Source: Planctomycetota bacterium (GTDB taxonomy: Bacteria; Planctomycetota; Phycisphaerae; Phycisphaerales; SM1A02). From it: a stretch of 64,000 bases of DNA. Each line of letters begins with the position of its first letter. The stretch's first letter is position 1. The notes beneath the pieces were generated by a model, which did not search any database, was not told where the DNA came from, and saw only the letters and a program-made list of their open reading frames with translations. The position numbers and the translations under genes are program-made. Below, in pieces: positions 26,130 to 34,527 of the stretch. The stretch spans positions 1 through 64,000 of the forward strand of contig QWPV01000002.1 of the NCBI GenBank assembly GCA_003671055.1, read 5' to 3'.

Positions 26130-26807
26130 CTAACTGCCCTTCGATTCTGTGGCAGATGTGGGCGCGTCGGTGGTTGCTTGATTGACGGGTGACTTTTTCA
26201 CGACCATCAGCACTGCGTCGGTGTGGAACTCTTTGTTGGTCCAGCCATCGGTGAATCTCGCGGTGATCAGTGCGGTTCGCATGTCATCCGTGGTGGCGGT
26301 GAGTGGAAGTTCCACCGTGTAGTGCGCTCCCATGAAGCCCGCGCGGTAGCAATCGCGGAGCGCTTTGGCGCCGATGGATGTGGTTGCGAGCGTGACGGCG
26401 TCGGCGCCCGCTGTTGCGGCGGTCACGGTGATGGCGAGCGTTCCCACGCACTGCATTTCTCGACCCAATCCATCTTGCGCAGCGAAGAGGAGGATCGCGG
26501 TGTCTTTGCCTTCTTCGCGTCGAATCATCGAGCCGGAGACGAGGCTGATGCGCGCCACGACTGGTGTTGCATCGCGAACTTCTTCGGAGGGCTCACGCTT
26601 GGAGTCACTCGCTTTGAGGGCGAGAAGTTGTTGCTCAAATGCAGCGGCAGCAAGTTCAGACGCGTCGAGTTTTTGTTTGAGTGTTTGGTTCTCTGCGCGA
26701 ATGGTGTCGCCAGCACTTGGTTTGAGCACGGTCGCTTTGCAACCACCGACGAGCACGCATGCGGCGAGCATGCAACATTGAATGTGATGATGGCTGACCA
26801 GATGCAT
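26130..26807 (-). CDS. Lipoprotein with coiled coil, hypothetical
   Basis: A 225-residue protein from ATG 26807. The signal sequence ends in lipobox L-V-G-G-C. A helical, Gln/Leu-rich segment (AENQTLKQKLDASELAAAAFEQQLLALK) suggests a short coiled coil near residues 35-65. The rest is a beta-rich domain (VARISLVSGSMIRREEGKDTAILLFA). The gene starts 17 bases after the rex stop and is probably co-transcribed with it. Function is unknown. Confidence 0.7.
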   Translation of the reverse strand: MHLVSHHHIQCCMLAACVLVGGCKATVLKPSAGDTIRAENQTLKQKLDASELAAAAFEQQLLALKASDSKREPSEEVRDATPVVARISLVSGSMIRREEGKDTAILLFAAQDGLGREMQCVGTLAITVTAATAGADAVTLATTSIGAKALRDCYRAGFMGAHYTVELPLTATTDDMRTALITARFTDGWTNKEFHTDAVLMVVKKSPVNQATTDAPTSATESKGS

Positions 26808-26824
26808 AGGGCTCACAAGGGTAC

Positions 26825-27478
26825 TCACTTCTTCGCGTTCTCCTCGGTTCCCGCGAGCCACACTTGAAACGCGAGTTGCTCGAGGGACACTGTGAAGTCA
26901 ACGCTCACGATACTCACCGTGTGTGGCGCGGTCACTCGCTTTGGCGCGAAGTTCAGAATTCCCGACACGCCCGCGGCGATCAACGCATCGGCAACATCTT
27001 GCGCTGCTTCTTTCGGCACGGCCATCACACCTAGACGCACGTTGTGCGCAGCGATCGTGGCGCGGAGTTCGGACATTGGTCGCACAACTTTGCCCGCCGA
27101 CTTCGTGCCCACAACCTTCGGATCGACATCGAAGACACCGACGATTTCGAACCCCTCGCCTTTGAAGGACCCATACGAGGTGATCGCGCGTCCGATGTTG
27201 CCGATGCCCACAACCACGATGGGCCACGACTGATCGCGACCCATCATCTGTCGGAGCCGCTTCAAAAGATCGATGACTTGATACCCACGACCTGGTTGGC
27301 CGAGTGATCCGAACAGGGCGAGGTCCTTGCGAATCTGCGCGTCGGTGAGACCAAGGCTTGCACCAAGGTCCTTTGAACTCACGCGCTCTTGTCCGTCATC
27401 GAGTCGCGTCTGCAACTCGCGCAGATAGAGGCTCAGGCGCCGCGTTGCAGGACGAGGAATGTGCTGTCGATGCGGCAC
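26825..27478 (-). CDS. rex: Redox-sensing transcriptional repressor Rex
   Basis: Rex senses the NADH/NAD ratio and represses fermentation and respiration genes when NADH is low. The call of 217 residues starts at GTG 27478; the frame runs further upstream across metF without similarity. The winged-helix domain fills about residues 5-80 (IPRPATRRLSLYLRELQ, then SSKDLGASLGLTDAQIRKDLALFG). The Rossmann motif VVVGIGNIGRAI follows at about 90, with VGVFDVDPKVVG. The length matches the family. The start of metF is only 42 bases away on the other strand, so the promoters must overlap. I found no match to the classical Rex operator nearby. Confidence 0.92.
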   Translation of the reverse strand: MPHRQHIPRPATRRLSLYLRELQTRLDDGQERVSSKDLGASLGLTDAQIRKDLALFGSLGQPGRGYQVIDLLKRLRQMMGRDQSWPIVVVGIGNIGRAITSYGSFKGEGFEIVGVFDVDPKVVGTKSAGKVVRPMSELRATIAAHNVRLGVMAVPKEAAQDVADALIAAGVSGILNFAPKRVTAPHTVSIVSVDFTVSLEQLAFQVWLAGTEENAKK

Positions 27479-27520
27479 AAGCGCATGGTACGCGCAGCGT
27501 CTTTGGCATACCTTTACGCA

Positions 27521-28447
27521 ATGCACCTCGGTGACGCTCTTTCTGAAACCTCTCGACTCGCGCGGCAAGGCCCTGCAGTGAGCTTCGAGTTTTTCCCGCC
27601 GAAAACTGAGGCGGGTTGGGCACCGTTGTTTAGGACCATCGCGGACTTCGCGGAACTCTCGCCGGAGTTTGTGAGTGTCACCTATGGCGCAGGCGGAACC
27701 ACGCGCGATAAAACGCACGCACTCGTGCTTCGCATTCGACGCGAGACTTCAATCGAACCAGTCCCGCATCTCACATGCATCGGACACACGAAGGACGATG
27801 TGCGACGCATCCTTGAGTTGTACGCGCAGAATGGCGTCGAAACGATTCTCGCGTTGCGTGGTGATCCGCCTGTCGGTGCGCGATTCCATTCGCTCGGTGA
27901 CTTTCAACAGGCTTCGGATCTTGTGCGCTTCATTCGCGTTGAAGGCGCGCGACTTGGCGTGCATGGCGGACGCGGATTCGCAATCGGCGTCGCTGGATTT
28001 CCGGAAGGTCATCCCGAAACACCGAACACGCTGCATCAACTTGATCATCTCAAAGCGAAGGTTGACGAGGGCGCGGACTACATCGTCACACAACTCTTCT
28101 TCGACAATCACGCGTTCCACGATTGGCGCGAGCGCTGCACACTCGCTGGCATTCGCGTGCCGATCACTGCGGGAATCATGCCGATTCCTTCGATCACTGG
28201 AATGCAGCGCATGGCGGATCTCGCTGCGGGAACACGATTCCCCGCTGCACTTCTCTCGCAACTCTCTCGCGCTGCCAATGATGCGCGTGCTGTTGAAGAT
28301 GCTGGAATTGCGTGGGCCGAGCAACAGTGTCGAGACCTCGTTGCGCACAACATCGAGGGCATTCACTTTTACACGCTCAATAAGAGTGACGCGACGCGAC
28401 GCATCTGCAAGGCACTCAATCTGCCGTGCACAAAGTCACGCGCGTAA
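27521..28447 (+). CDS. metF: 5,10-methylenetetrahydrofolate reductase
   Basis: This FAD enzyme reduces methylene-tetrahydrofolate to methyl-tetrahydrofolate for methionine synthesis. The call has 308 residues from ATG 27521, close to the usual 290-310. Typical motifs are SFEFFPPKTEAGW near residue 20, the VTYGAGGTTRDKT loop near 50, ILALRGDPP around 105, and TQLFFDN and AGIMPI in the second half. It diverges from rex. Its 3' end overlaps the small minus-strand gene 28436-28744 by 12 bases. Confidence 0.92.
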   Translation: MHLGDALSETSRLARQGPAVSFEFFPPKTEAGWAPLFRTIADFAELSPEFVSVTYGAGGTTRDKTHALVLRIRRETSIEPVPHLTCIGHTKDDVRRILELYAQNGVETILALRGDPPVGARFHSLGDFQQASDLVRFIRVEGARLGVHGGRGFAIGVAGFPEGHPETPNTLHQLDHLKAKVDEGADYIVTQLFFDNHAFHDWRERCTLAGIRVPITAGIMPIPSITGMQRMADLAAGTRFPAALLSQLSRAANDARAVEDAGIAWAEQQCRDLVAHNIEGIHFYTLNKSDATRRICKALNLPCTKSRA

Positions 28448-28744
28448 GTCAAGGTGTGACGGAGGCGCATCTGGATCTGCGTCGGTAGCCCTTGATCCAT
28501 GACGCTGCGGCATCTGTTGTTGATTGCGTCGATGCTTTTCTTCTTGCACAGCATCGGGCTTCGACACGACTGCTTCCGTAAGTTCCACGCTGTCGGCTGC
28601 GCGAATCTCGCCTTTCTCCACCACTCGTCGCAACGCCTCGCGTGATTCCTTCGATGCAACTTTCGGCTTGCCATGCGACATCTGCTGCGCGGCGAAGCTC
28701 GCTGCGAGAGAGTGCACTGAAGGTGGAGTACCGAAACTGCTCAT
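28436..28744 (-). CDS. Small hydrophilic protein, hypothetical
   Basis: A predicted 102-residue soluble protein, rich in charged residues and Gln. A helical segment (GKPKVASKESREALRRVVEKGEIRAADSVE) precedes a disordered tail that ends H-L-D-L-R-A. I believe similar short proteins ending in H-(L/V)-D-(L/V)-x-A occur in other planctomycetes, but this is from memory and unverified. It overlaps the end of metF tail to tail. Function is unknown. Confidence 0.55.
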   Translation of the reverse strand: MSSFGTPPSVHSLAASFAAQQMSHGKPKVASKESREALRRVVEKGEIRAADSVELTEAVVSKPDAVQEEKHRRNQQQMPQRHGSRATDADPDAPPSHLDLRA

Positions 28745-28802
28745 CGAAGATTGATCTGTCTTAGAGAAAAGATCGGATGCATTGAGGTGGTTTCACAAAT
28801 GA

Positions 28803-28835
28803 AACCGAGCGCAGTGTAAAAAACTGCGCTCGGTT
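28803..28835 (-). terminator. Strong hairpin, terminator of the VIT/vWA operon
   Basis: Thirteen-base perfect arms (28803-28815 and 28823-28835) flank a seven-base A-rich loop. On the minus strand a T-rich run follows. It lies 36 bases after the stop of the VIT/vWA gene. A second short hairpin (28789-28806, seven-base arms) overlaps its outer arm, so only one of the two can form at a time. Confidence 0.8.
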
Positions 28836-28870
28836 CTATGGACCTTTTTGCGACGAGCCTGATTTGGGGG

Positions 28871-31800
28871 CTATTTTAGAGCTTTCGGCAGGAAATCCAC
28901 CTTTCGGACTCCTTCCACGCGCGCCACTTTCGCCAATTGAGCGGGCGTGAGGTGCAGGATCACAAGCTTGCGCTCGACCGTCACGACGATCGCACCTGTA
29001 TCCGAAAGTCTCTTGATCGCGCCCTTAGATGCGTCATCGATAAGCACCACAACCTGCATTCGCCCATCCGCATCAAGCGTGATGCCGAGTCCCTTCAGAA
29101 TTGCGGCGAATGTGGTTGGATCAACTTCCGCAGCGACCGCGACAAGCGCGAGCTCCTTTCCAAGACGACGAGCGAGAAGATCCAAGTCTGCGCGTGTGAG
29201 CTGCACTGCGACTCGTTGATTGTCCTTCGGCGCATCGACACTCAACACAGATGGTGCTGTTGTTGCCGCGTGCGTTTCCAAAGATCCTGGCACTCGCTCT
29301 TTGCTCGGAGTTGCTTCGTTGGCTGATACAGGAGCGAGTGCAGGCGCGGCCGTGGGTCCATCCCCGATCCCGTTGCTGCCTCGAAGTGCACCAGAAGGTG
29401 AACCTGGTTTAGCTGCTGGCATCGGTGCATTCACTGGTGCTGATGACTTGCCCTTCACTTCACCTCGCGGCGCTGATGGACCTACTCCGTATCCCACCAG
29501 GCTTGGTGCTGCTGAATTTGGTGGTGGCGGCGAAGCCAACGCCCGACTGCGTTCGACTTCGGAACGACGATAGCTGACGCTCGCGTCACCACTACCACCG
29601 CCTCCTCCACCACCCATGCCACCAGAGACGCGTTGTTGTACAGGTTGTGCGGACTGTGCGAACTCGCCGCTCCGCATCCTTGGTGCTGCACTTGACGCTG
29701 GCTCGCGATGATCTTCCCGATCAGATCTTAGTTCGCCCACCAAACCAGACGAATCTTGGCTGGCCACGCGCTCGAGTGACTCACGAAGAGCGAATGATTC
29801 ACTTAACGCAGCACTGAGTCCGTCTTCATCCGCAGCAATACCAAAGAATTGCTTCCCAAGATCCACTCCCGTTAGCGCGATGGATTGCACGCCTTCACCG
29901 AAGAATCCAGCCCAATTCGTGCCTTCTGGAAGTTCGATCGGCACTGCAACAAGCATCGAAGCGCCGCCGACTGTGACGCGACTCTTCTCGATCGCAATGA
30001 AACTTGTGTAGCGGGTTGCGATGCTGAAGTCTTCACCGAGTCGCACGACCTCGCGTTGGATCGCAAGATCAAGTGACTCGCTCTCCACCGCAGCCATGTG
30101 CGGCAACAACAAATCATCAACCTTCGCTCGCGCCCACAGTGTCTCGACAACATCATGCGCGGCTTGCGCTGCTGGAAACTCCACCGCCACGCGCTTCTCC
30201 CATGCACCCGCGGCAGTTCGACCGCGCACAATTGCTTCACCCTTCGCGCCGCCACGCTTCGCATCAAAGCGACCGAGGACAACAAGTGGAGACTGGTCGA
30301 AGAGATCAGGCAACACGCCGCCGCCTGGCAAGAGCGCTGTTGCGCCAAGCGTATTGTCGAACGAAATCTCGATATCCGTGAGCACTGGATTCTCAATGCG
30401 CCGCACGAATCGTTCGACAACTGCGTCCGCATCTTCTGCGAGCGTCACGATGTCACTCGCGCCACGACCAGCGCGCGCCATCTCTTCGATGAGATATCGA
30501 TTCACGCTTGAACCGATACCAAAACTGAACACGCGGCTCGCACGCACGTTGTCACGAATCGCAGCAATCACGTCTTGATCGTTGCCGATGTAGGCGTCTG
30601 TGAGGAACATCACGATGCGAGTGCGCGCATCTTCTTGTTGAAACTCCGCGCGATCAATCGCAAAGACGCGTACGGTGTCTTTCGTCAACCAGCGACCATT
30701 GAGCAGAAATGTCTTGTCGGGAGCGGTGGGCATTGCAACCGCGAGTTCAACTGGAATCGTCTGACCGTTCGCTAGCGAAATCGCCTTCGTACTCAGTGCA
30801 TTGCTGCTCACCGCGATCGTCACCACGCGTCCGTCTGCTGGAAGTTCGAGCAACTTCGCGGGATCAAGTGCACTGCGACCAGGCTGGATGAGTGCGGCGT
30901 TGATGGCGGTCATCATTTCGGTGCCGCCACCGCCCTCTTGTCGTTCAACCATCGCTTGCGCTGCTGCGATGTTTTCTGGTGTTGCCGCTTTCGGTTCGGT
31001 CCACAACACACGCGTGTCGCCTGCGAAAGTGATCATGTTGAAGGTGTCAGTCGGACGCATCTTCGCGATCGACTTCGACATGACTTCTTTCGCCTTCTCG
31101 ATCGGGAATCCGTTCATCGAACCAGAGGTATCGAGCACGAAGATCAATTCGCGCGGACGAGCCTCAGCCGACGCGACGCGCGCTGGCGGCTCAAGCATGA
31201 GCATGAAGTAGCCGCCCTTCGTGTCCTGTAGCCGCGGTCCCTTTCCTTCCTGATCGACATGCGCGAAGAACGCGGGCTCAATCGATGTATTCTCGACTTG
31301 CCACGAGAGCACGAAGTCCTTGTTCGGAATGGTGCTCTCGCTCGCAAGTTTCACATCGCGCCGCGTCGCAGAGGTTTCCGCAACATCGACTTTATGCTGC
31401 GTGCTCTTCACGCTCGTGAACTTCGCTCCACCAGAATCGAGTGAGACTTTGATCGACAAATCATGCCCAGATCGCTCCGTTGGATGCACGGGCATCGGCG
31501 TGATACGCGCGGCATCCGGCACTTGATCGGTGTTGGCAGAGAAGCCCGCACCAGGATCACTATCAAGTTTCGCGAAGAACCAGCGACCATTCAATTCGCC
31601 AACTCCACTCTGCCACAGCGATCCGTGCTCCATACTTCCGTTGCCGTACTTCGCATCAAAGCGCCACGGTTCGCCCGCCTGCATCACAACATCGAATCTC
31701 GCCGCATCTGGAGTGCGTACGGGAATTGCCGCCGTGAGAAGATCAAGTAGACGCGGTGCGGGAATGAAGCATCCATCTTTCGTCTCGATCGCAGCGGGTG

Positions 31801-32683
31801 CTCGAAGCACAACGCCTTCACGCACGATGAATCCATCGGGAAGCGAAGGCATCGACACGGGGCGACCGGGGATGTATCGCGGTCCAACAACAGTGGGGAA
31901 ACTCCATGAGTACACGCCATCACGGCGTTGCACGAGTTCAATTGTTGCGATGCGAATGCGCACTGTCGCGCCTGGTTCGATGTTGGCAACGGACTGCGTG
32001 AAGATGTTCGGTCGCTCTTGCTCGAGCAAACTCGCGACATATCCAGACTCGCGCGCAGCTTCATACATCATGCGTGCGGCGTGTCGTTCTTTCACTTCGC
32101 CCTCGATAACAATTTCACCCGACGGTCCGCGCACGATCATCGTCATGCGATCCACCGCAGCACTGTTCGAGAGTGGGAAGGTGTAGAGCGCTTCGATCTT
32201 CCGTGGGTATGGATTCGCGTATACCTGCTCGATGACGGTTCGCATGAACGGACCACTCGCCTCAGCAACAACATCGGTGCGTTGCAATGGGCACGGCCCG
32301 AGCACATTGCCGCTCTCGTCAAGCGCGCTCAGTTCGCCGCCTTCTGGAACTTGCACAAGCCCGCCGTCGGCAAACGCTGATTTTTGGCTTGTTTCGCTGA
32401 AGAAAACGCCAAGTGTCACCATTGCTGCGAGCAGTGCTGCGGCGGCGAGTGTTCGCGCCATCCAACCGCGTGACGCAGGATGCGAGTGCAATCGAAGTGG
32501 CGCATCAAGTGCGCCTGATGCACGAGCTTTCGCGAGTGTCTCATCACGCAATGCCTCGGCGCGATCGCGGTTCTCGTCGTGCCATACGCGCAGTGATGCA
32601 TCGAGTGGATGCGGAGTGAGTTCCTCGTGATCGGTTGCGCCCGAGTGGTCGTTGTTGGTTGGGTTGAATTGCAAAGACTTCAT
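28871..32683 (-). CDS. Membrane-anchored VIT and von Willebrand A domain protein
   Basis: A 1270-residue protein. A cytoplasmic N-terminus of about 74 residues precedes one transmembrane helix (about 75-95). A VIT domain follows at about 110-240 (FMRTVIEQVYANPYPRKIEALYTFPL). The vWA domain has a complete MIDAS motif D-T-S-G-S-M starting at Asp518 and runs to about 730. A low-complexity region rich in Gly, Ser, Ala and Pro (about 960-1150) separates it from a C-terminal alpha/beta domain of about 110 residues. The start codon overlaps the stop of the ECF sigma gene upstream by 4 bases, so translation is coupled. The short cytoplasmic N-terminus could act as an anti-sigma segment (inference). 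Ligand is unknown. Confidence 0.9.
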   Translation of the reverse strand: MKSLQFNPTNNDHSGATDHEELTPHPLDASLRVWHDENRDRAEALRDETLAKARASGALDAPLRLHSHPASRGWMARTLAAAALLAAMVTLGVFFSETSQKSAFADGGLVQVPEGGELSALDESGNVLGPCPLQRTDVVAEASGPFMRTVIEQVYANPYPRKIEALYTFPLSNSAAVDRMTMIVRGPSGEIVIEGEVKERHAARMMYEAARESGYVASLLEQERPNIFTQSVANIEPGATVRIRIATIELVQRRDGVYSWSFPTVVGPRYIPGRPVSMPSLPDGFIVREGVVLRAPAAIETKDGCFIPAPRLLDLLTAAIPVRTPDAARFDVVMQAGEPWRFDAKYGNGSMEHGSLWQSGVGELNGRWFFAKLDSDPGAGFSANTDQVPDAARITPMPVHPTERSGHDLSIKVSLDSGGAKFTSVKSTQHKVDVAETSATRRDVKLASESTIPNKDFVLSWQVENTSIEPAFFAHVDQEGKGPRLQDTKGGYFMLMLEPPARVASAEARPRELIFVLDTSGSMNGFPIEKAKEVMSKSIAKMRPTDTFNMITFAGDTRVLWTEPKAATPENIAAAQAMVERQEGGGGTEMMTAINAALIQPGRSALDPAKLLELPADGRVVTIAVSSNALSTKAISLANGQTIPVELAVAMPTAPDKTFLLNGRWLTKDTVRVFAIDRAEFQQEDARTRIVMFLTDAYIGNDQDVIAAIRDNVRASRVFSFGIGSSVNRYLIEEMARAGRGASDIVTLAEDADAVVERFVRRIENPVLTDIEISFDNTLGATALLPGGGVLPDLFDQSPLVVLGRFDAKRGGAKGEAIVRGRTAAGAWEKRVAVEFPAAQAAHDVVETLWARAKVDDLLLPHMAAVESESLDLAIQREVVRLGEDFSIATRYTSFIAIEKSRVTVGGASMLVAVPIELPEGTNWAGFFGEGVQSIALTGVDLGKQFFGIAADEDGLSAALSESFALRESLERVASQDSSGLVGELRSDREDHREPASSAAPRMRSGEFAQSAQPVQQRVSGGMGGGGGGGSGDASVSYRRSEVERSRALASPPPPNSAAPSLVGYGVGPSAPRGEVKGKSSAPVNAPMPAAKPGSPSGALRGSNGIGDGPTAAPALAPVSANEATPSKERVPGSLETHAATTAPSVLSVDAPKDNQRVAVQLTRADLDLLARRLGKELALVAVAAEVDPTTFAAILKGLGITLDADGRMQVVVLIDDASKGAIKRLSDTGAIVVTVERKLVILHLTPAQLAKVARVEGVRKVDFLPKALK

Positions 32684-33249
32684 CGTTGAGTTCCTTCTGT
32701 TGCGAGGCGAACTGCGAGAAAGTCGCGCGCCTTGGCAACTAATCGATAGAACGTAGGACGCGAAATGCCGAGCGCGCGCTTGGCGGCTTCAACTGGATCG
32801 CGTTCAATATAGAAAAGATGCAACGCCAACCGCTCGTCGTGAGGAAGTGCCTCAATCGCTGCGGTAAGGAGTGCTGAGGATTCGCGCCGTTCAAGAACAG
32901 TGCTTGGAAGTTCGGGTGCGCGTCTGATTTCGTTCTGCATGCCTGTCTCCGGATCTCGTTTCCGACGAAGCCAGGCTGCACGACGTTCGCTACACACGAA
33001 TCGTGCAATCCCGCAAATCCAGGCTCGAAACCCTCGACAGTCAGTCACATCAGCACGCTCGCGAAAAGCACGCAAGAATGTTTCCTGCGCTGCCTCTTCA
33101 GCGTCATCAATCGATCGACTTGGAATCGCACTTCGGCAGATGGAAAAGATCAGCGTTGCGTGGCGGTCATAAATCCGCCGTCCCGCATCGCGGTCGCCTT
33201 CGTTGAGTGCAGCAAGGTCCTGGCAATCGTCAGTCACGTGCGCTTCCAT
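32680..33249 (-). CDS. ECF-type RNA polymerase sigma factor
   Basis: A 189-residue sigma-70 family factor of the extracytoplasmic-function class. Region 2 is visible in GRRIYDRHATLIFSIC and DAEEAAQETFLRAFRERADV, followed by FRAWICGIARFVCSERRAAWLRR. Region 4 is IEALPHDERLALHLFYIERDPVEAAKRALGISRPTFYRLVAKAR. It is translationally coupled to the VIT/vWA membrane protein downstream and diverges from a second ECF sigma gene. This arrangement implies that the membrane protein regulates the factor, or is its target. Confidence 0.92.
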   Translation of the reverse strand: MEAHVTDDCQDLAALNEGDRDAGRRIYDRHATLIFSICRSAIPSRSIDDAEEAAQETFLRAFRERADVTDCRGFRAWICGIARFVCSERRAAWLRRKRDPETGMQNEIRRAPELPSTVLERRESSALLTAAIEALPHDERLALHLFYIERDPVEAAKRALGISRPTFYRLVAKARDFLAVRLATEGTQR

Positions 33250-33342
33250 GAAGTTCGATTGTCCCCTGTCTCAGCGATCCATACAGAAAACTTAAAAAAC
33301 TCTGCTTGGCTATCCTGCTCGATGTCGAGGTCTTCGACAGGC
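33250..33342. promoter_or_regulatory. Shared promoter region of two divergent ECF sigma genes
   Basis: Ninety-three bases separate the two start codons (72 if the plus gene starts at ATG 33322). The middle carries an A-rich tract (33285-33303). ECF sigma genes are often autoregulated, so both factors may act here. I can point to no clear repeated promoter element. Confidence 0.45.
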
Positions 33343-33888
33343 ATGCGCTTCGAAAACGATCAAACCCTCATTCACGCGTGCCTCAAGGGGGATCAGTTCG
33401 CATGGACTGACCTCGTTGAGCGATACCGACGACTTGTGTGGAGTGTGATTCGCCAAACGAAACTTCGGCCGGAAGATGCTGAAGATGTGTTTCAGCAAGT
33501 TTTTCTTTCGCTCTTGCGATCGCTTCAGGATCTTCGAGAGACAGACCGACTCGCCGCGTGGCTTCTCACAACCACGCGACGCGCGTGTTGGCGCGCATCC
33601 TCAAAGTCGAGTGGCGCGCCGGTGTCACTTGAGTCCACCGCTCTTCTTGCAGACGGAACGCAATCCGACGCGACCGAGGTTGAACTCGACAAACAACTGG
33701 TGCGGGATGCCCTTGAACAACTTGGCGGTAAGTGCCGAGAATTGCTCGAAGCACTTTTTTCTGCGGCTGGTGAACCAAGTTATCCAGAGATTGGCGAGCG
33801 ACTTGGCATGCGTGTTGGCTCAATAGGCCCAACCCGACAGCGTTGCCTCGAAAAATTGACGCCTATTCTGCACGGATTGGGCTTCTAG
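33343..33888 (+). CDS. ECF-type RNA polymerase sigma factor
   Basis: A sigma-70 family factor of 181 residues from ATG 33343; ATG 33322 seven codons upstream is equally possible. Region 2 reads DQTLIHACLKGDQFAWTDLVERYRRLVW and DAEDVFQQVFLSLLRSLQDL, with LAAWLLTTTRRACWR after it. Region 4 is ALEQLGGKCRELLEALF followed by PSYPEIGERLGMRVGSIGPTRQRCLEKL. It is distinct from the divergent factor at 32680. It heads a compact plus-strand run ending in a CHAT protease and a subtilisin. Confidence 0.9.
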   Translation: MRFENDQTLIHACLKGDQFAWTDLVERYRRLVWSVIRQTKLRPEDAEDVFQQVFLSLLRSLQDLRETDRLAAWLLTTTRRACWRASSKSSGAPVSLESTALLADGTQSDATEVELDKQLVRDALEQLGGKCRELLEALFSAAGEPSYPEIGERLGMRVGSIGPTRQRCLEKLTPILHGLGF

Positions 33889-33963
33889 CCGCGTTTGAGG
33901 GTAGCGCGCGCCTTCCTCTTGAAGCGGTGTATCTAGATCCCCTCTTGGAGACTCACTTAGTAC

Positions 33964-34521
33964 ATGAGAGACGACCCAACACCACCTCGACAACGAATTG
34001 TCACAACTGAGGATGCAACTGCGCTGTTGTCGATTCTGCGCGCCGATGCGCTGAATGAACCGCCAGTGAGCGCGCTTGAACATGCGCTACGGCTCGGGCG
34101 AACGCTCACACAGACGCCGCTGCAATCTGGTTCCGGATCTCAAGCGCTCACCGATCTTGCTGCCGCACTTGGTGCAATAATCGCACGGCTCGTTCAACCA
34201 AATCCTGATCTCGCACTCGCAGGGCTACGCGACGATTCAGTGGCGAGCGAACTTCTCTTCGCCACGGATGGGCTCCAAATTTCCATGGAAATCGCACCCG
34301 CGCGCAACGGAAACGCGCGCCTCATCGGCGAAGTGCTCAACCTCACGGGAGGCGTGGTCGCGGACGCGCGCATTCGAGTGTTTAGCGACTTCTCCCAAAC
34401 CGCGCATGCGACAACTACGGATGAGACAGGAACTTTCTCACTTACGCTTCCAACGGGTCACTGGCAACTTGTGATCTGTGGCGGTGACGCGATCGCGCTT
34501 CTCCCGCTCACGATTGAGTAG
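33964..34521 (+). CDS. Carboxypeptidase-regulatory-like domain protein, hypothetical
   Basis: A soluble 185-residue protein from ATG 33964, 75 bases after the sigma gene. The N-terminal 100 residues are helical and Ala/Leu-rich. The last 70 (ARLIGEVLNLTGGVVADARIRVF ... TTTDETGTFSLTLPTGHWQLVICGG) look like an Ig-like carboxypeptidase-regulatory domain. No signal peptide is seen. It stands 6 bases before the CHAT gene. Its position between a sigma factor and a protease suggests an adaptor or anti-sigma-like regulator (inference). Confidence 0.7.
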   Translation: MRDDPTPPRQRIVTTEDATALLSILRADALNEPPVSALEHALRLGRTLTQTPLQSGSGSQALTDLAAALGAIIARLVQPNPDLALAGLRDDSVASELLFATDGLQISMEIAPARNGNARLIGEVLNLTGGVVADARIRVFSDFSQTAHATTTDETGTFSLTLPTGHWQLVICGGDAIALLPLTIE

Positions 34522-34527
34522 ACCAAT

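Noticed and set aside
28791-28806. Rex operator-like palindrome
   Set aside because: The arms are TTTCA/TGAAA, not the TTGTGAA-spacer-TTCACAA order, and they lie after genes rather than at a promoter.
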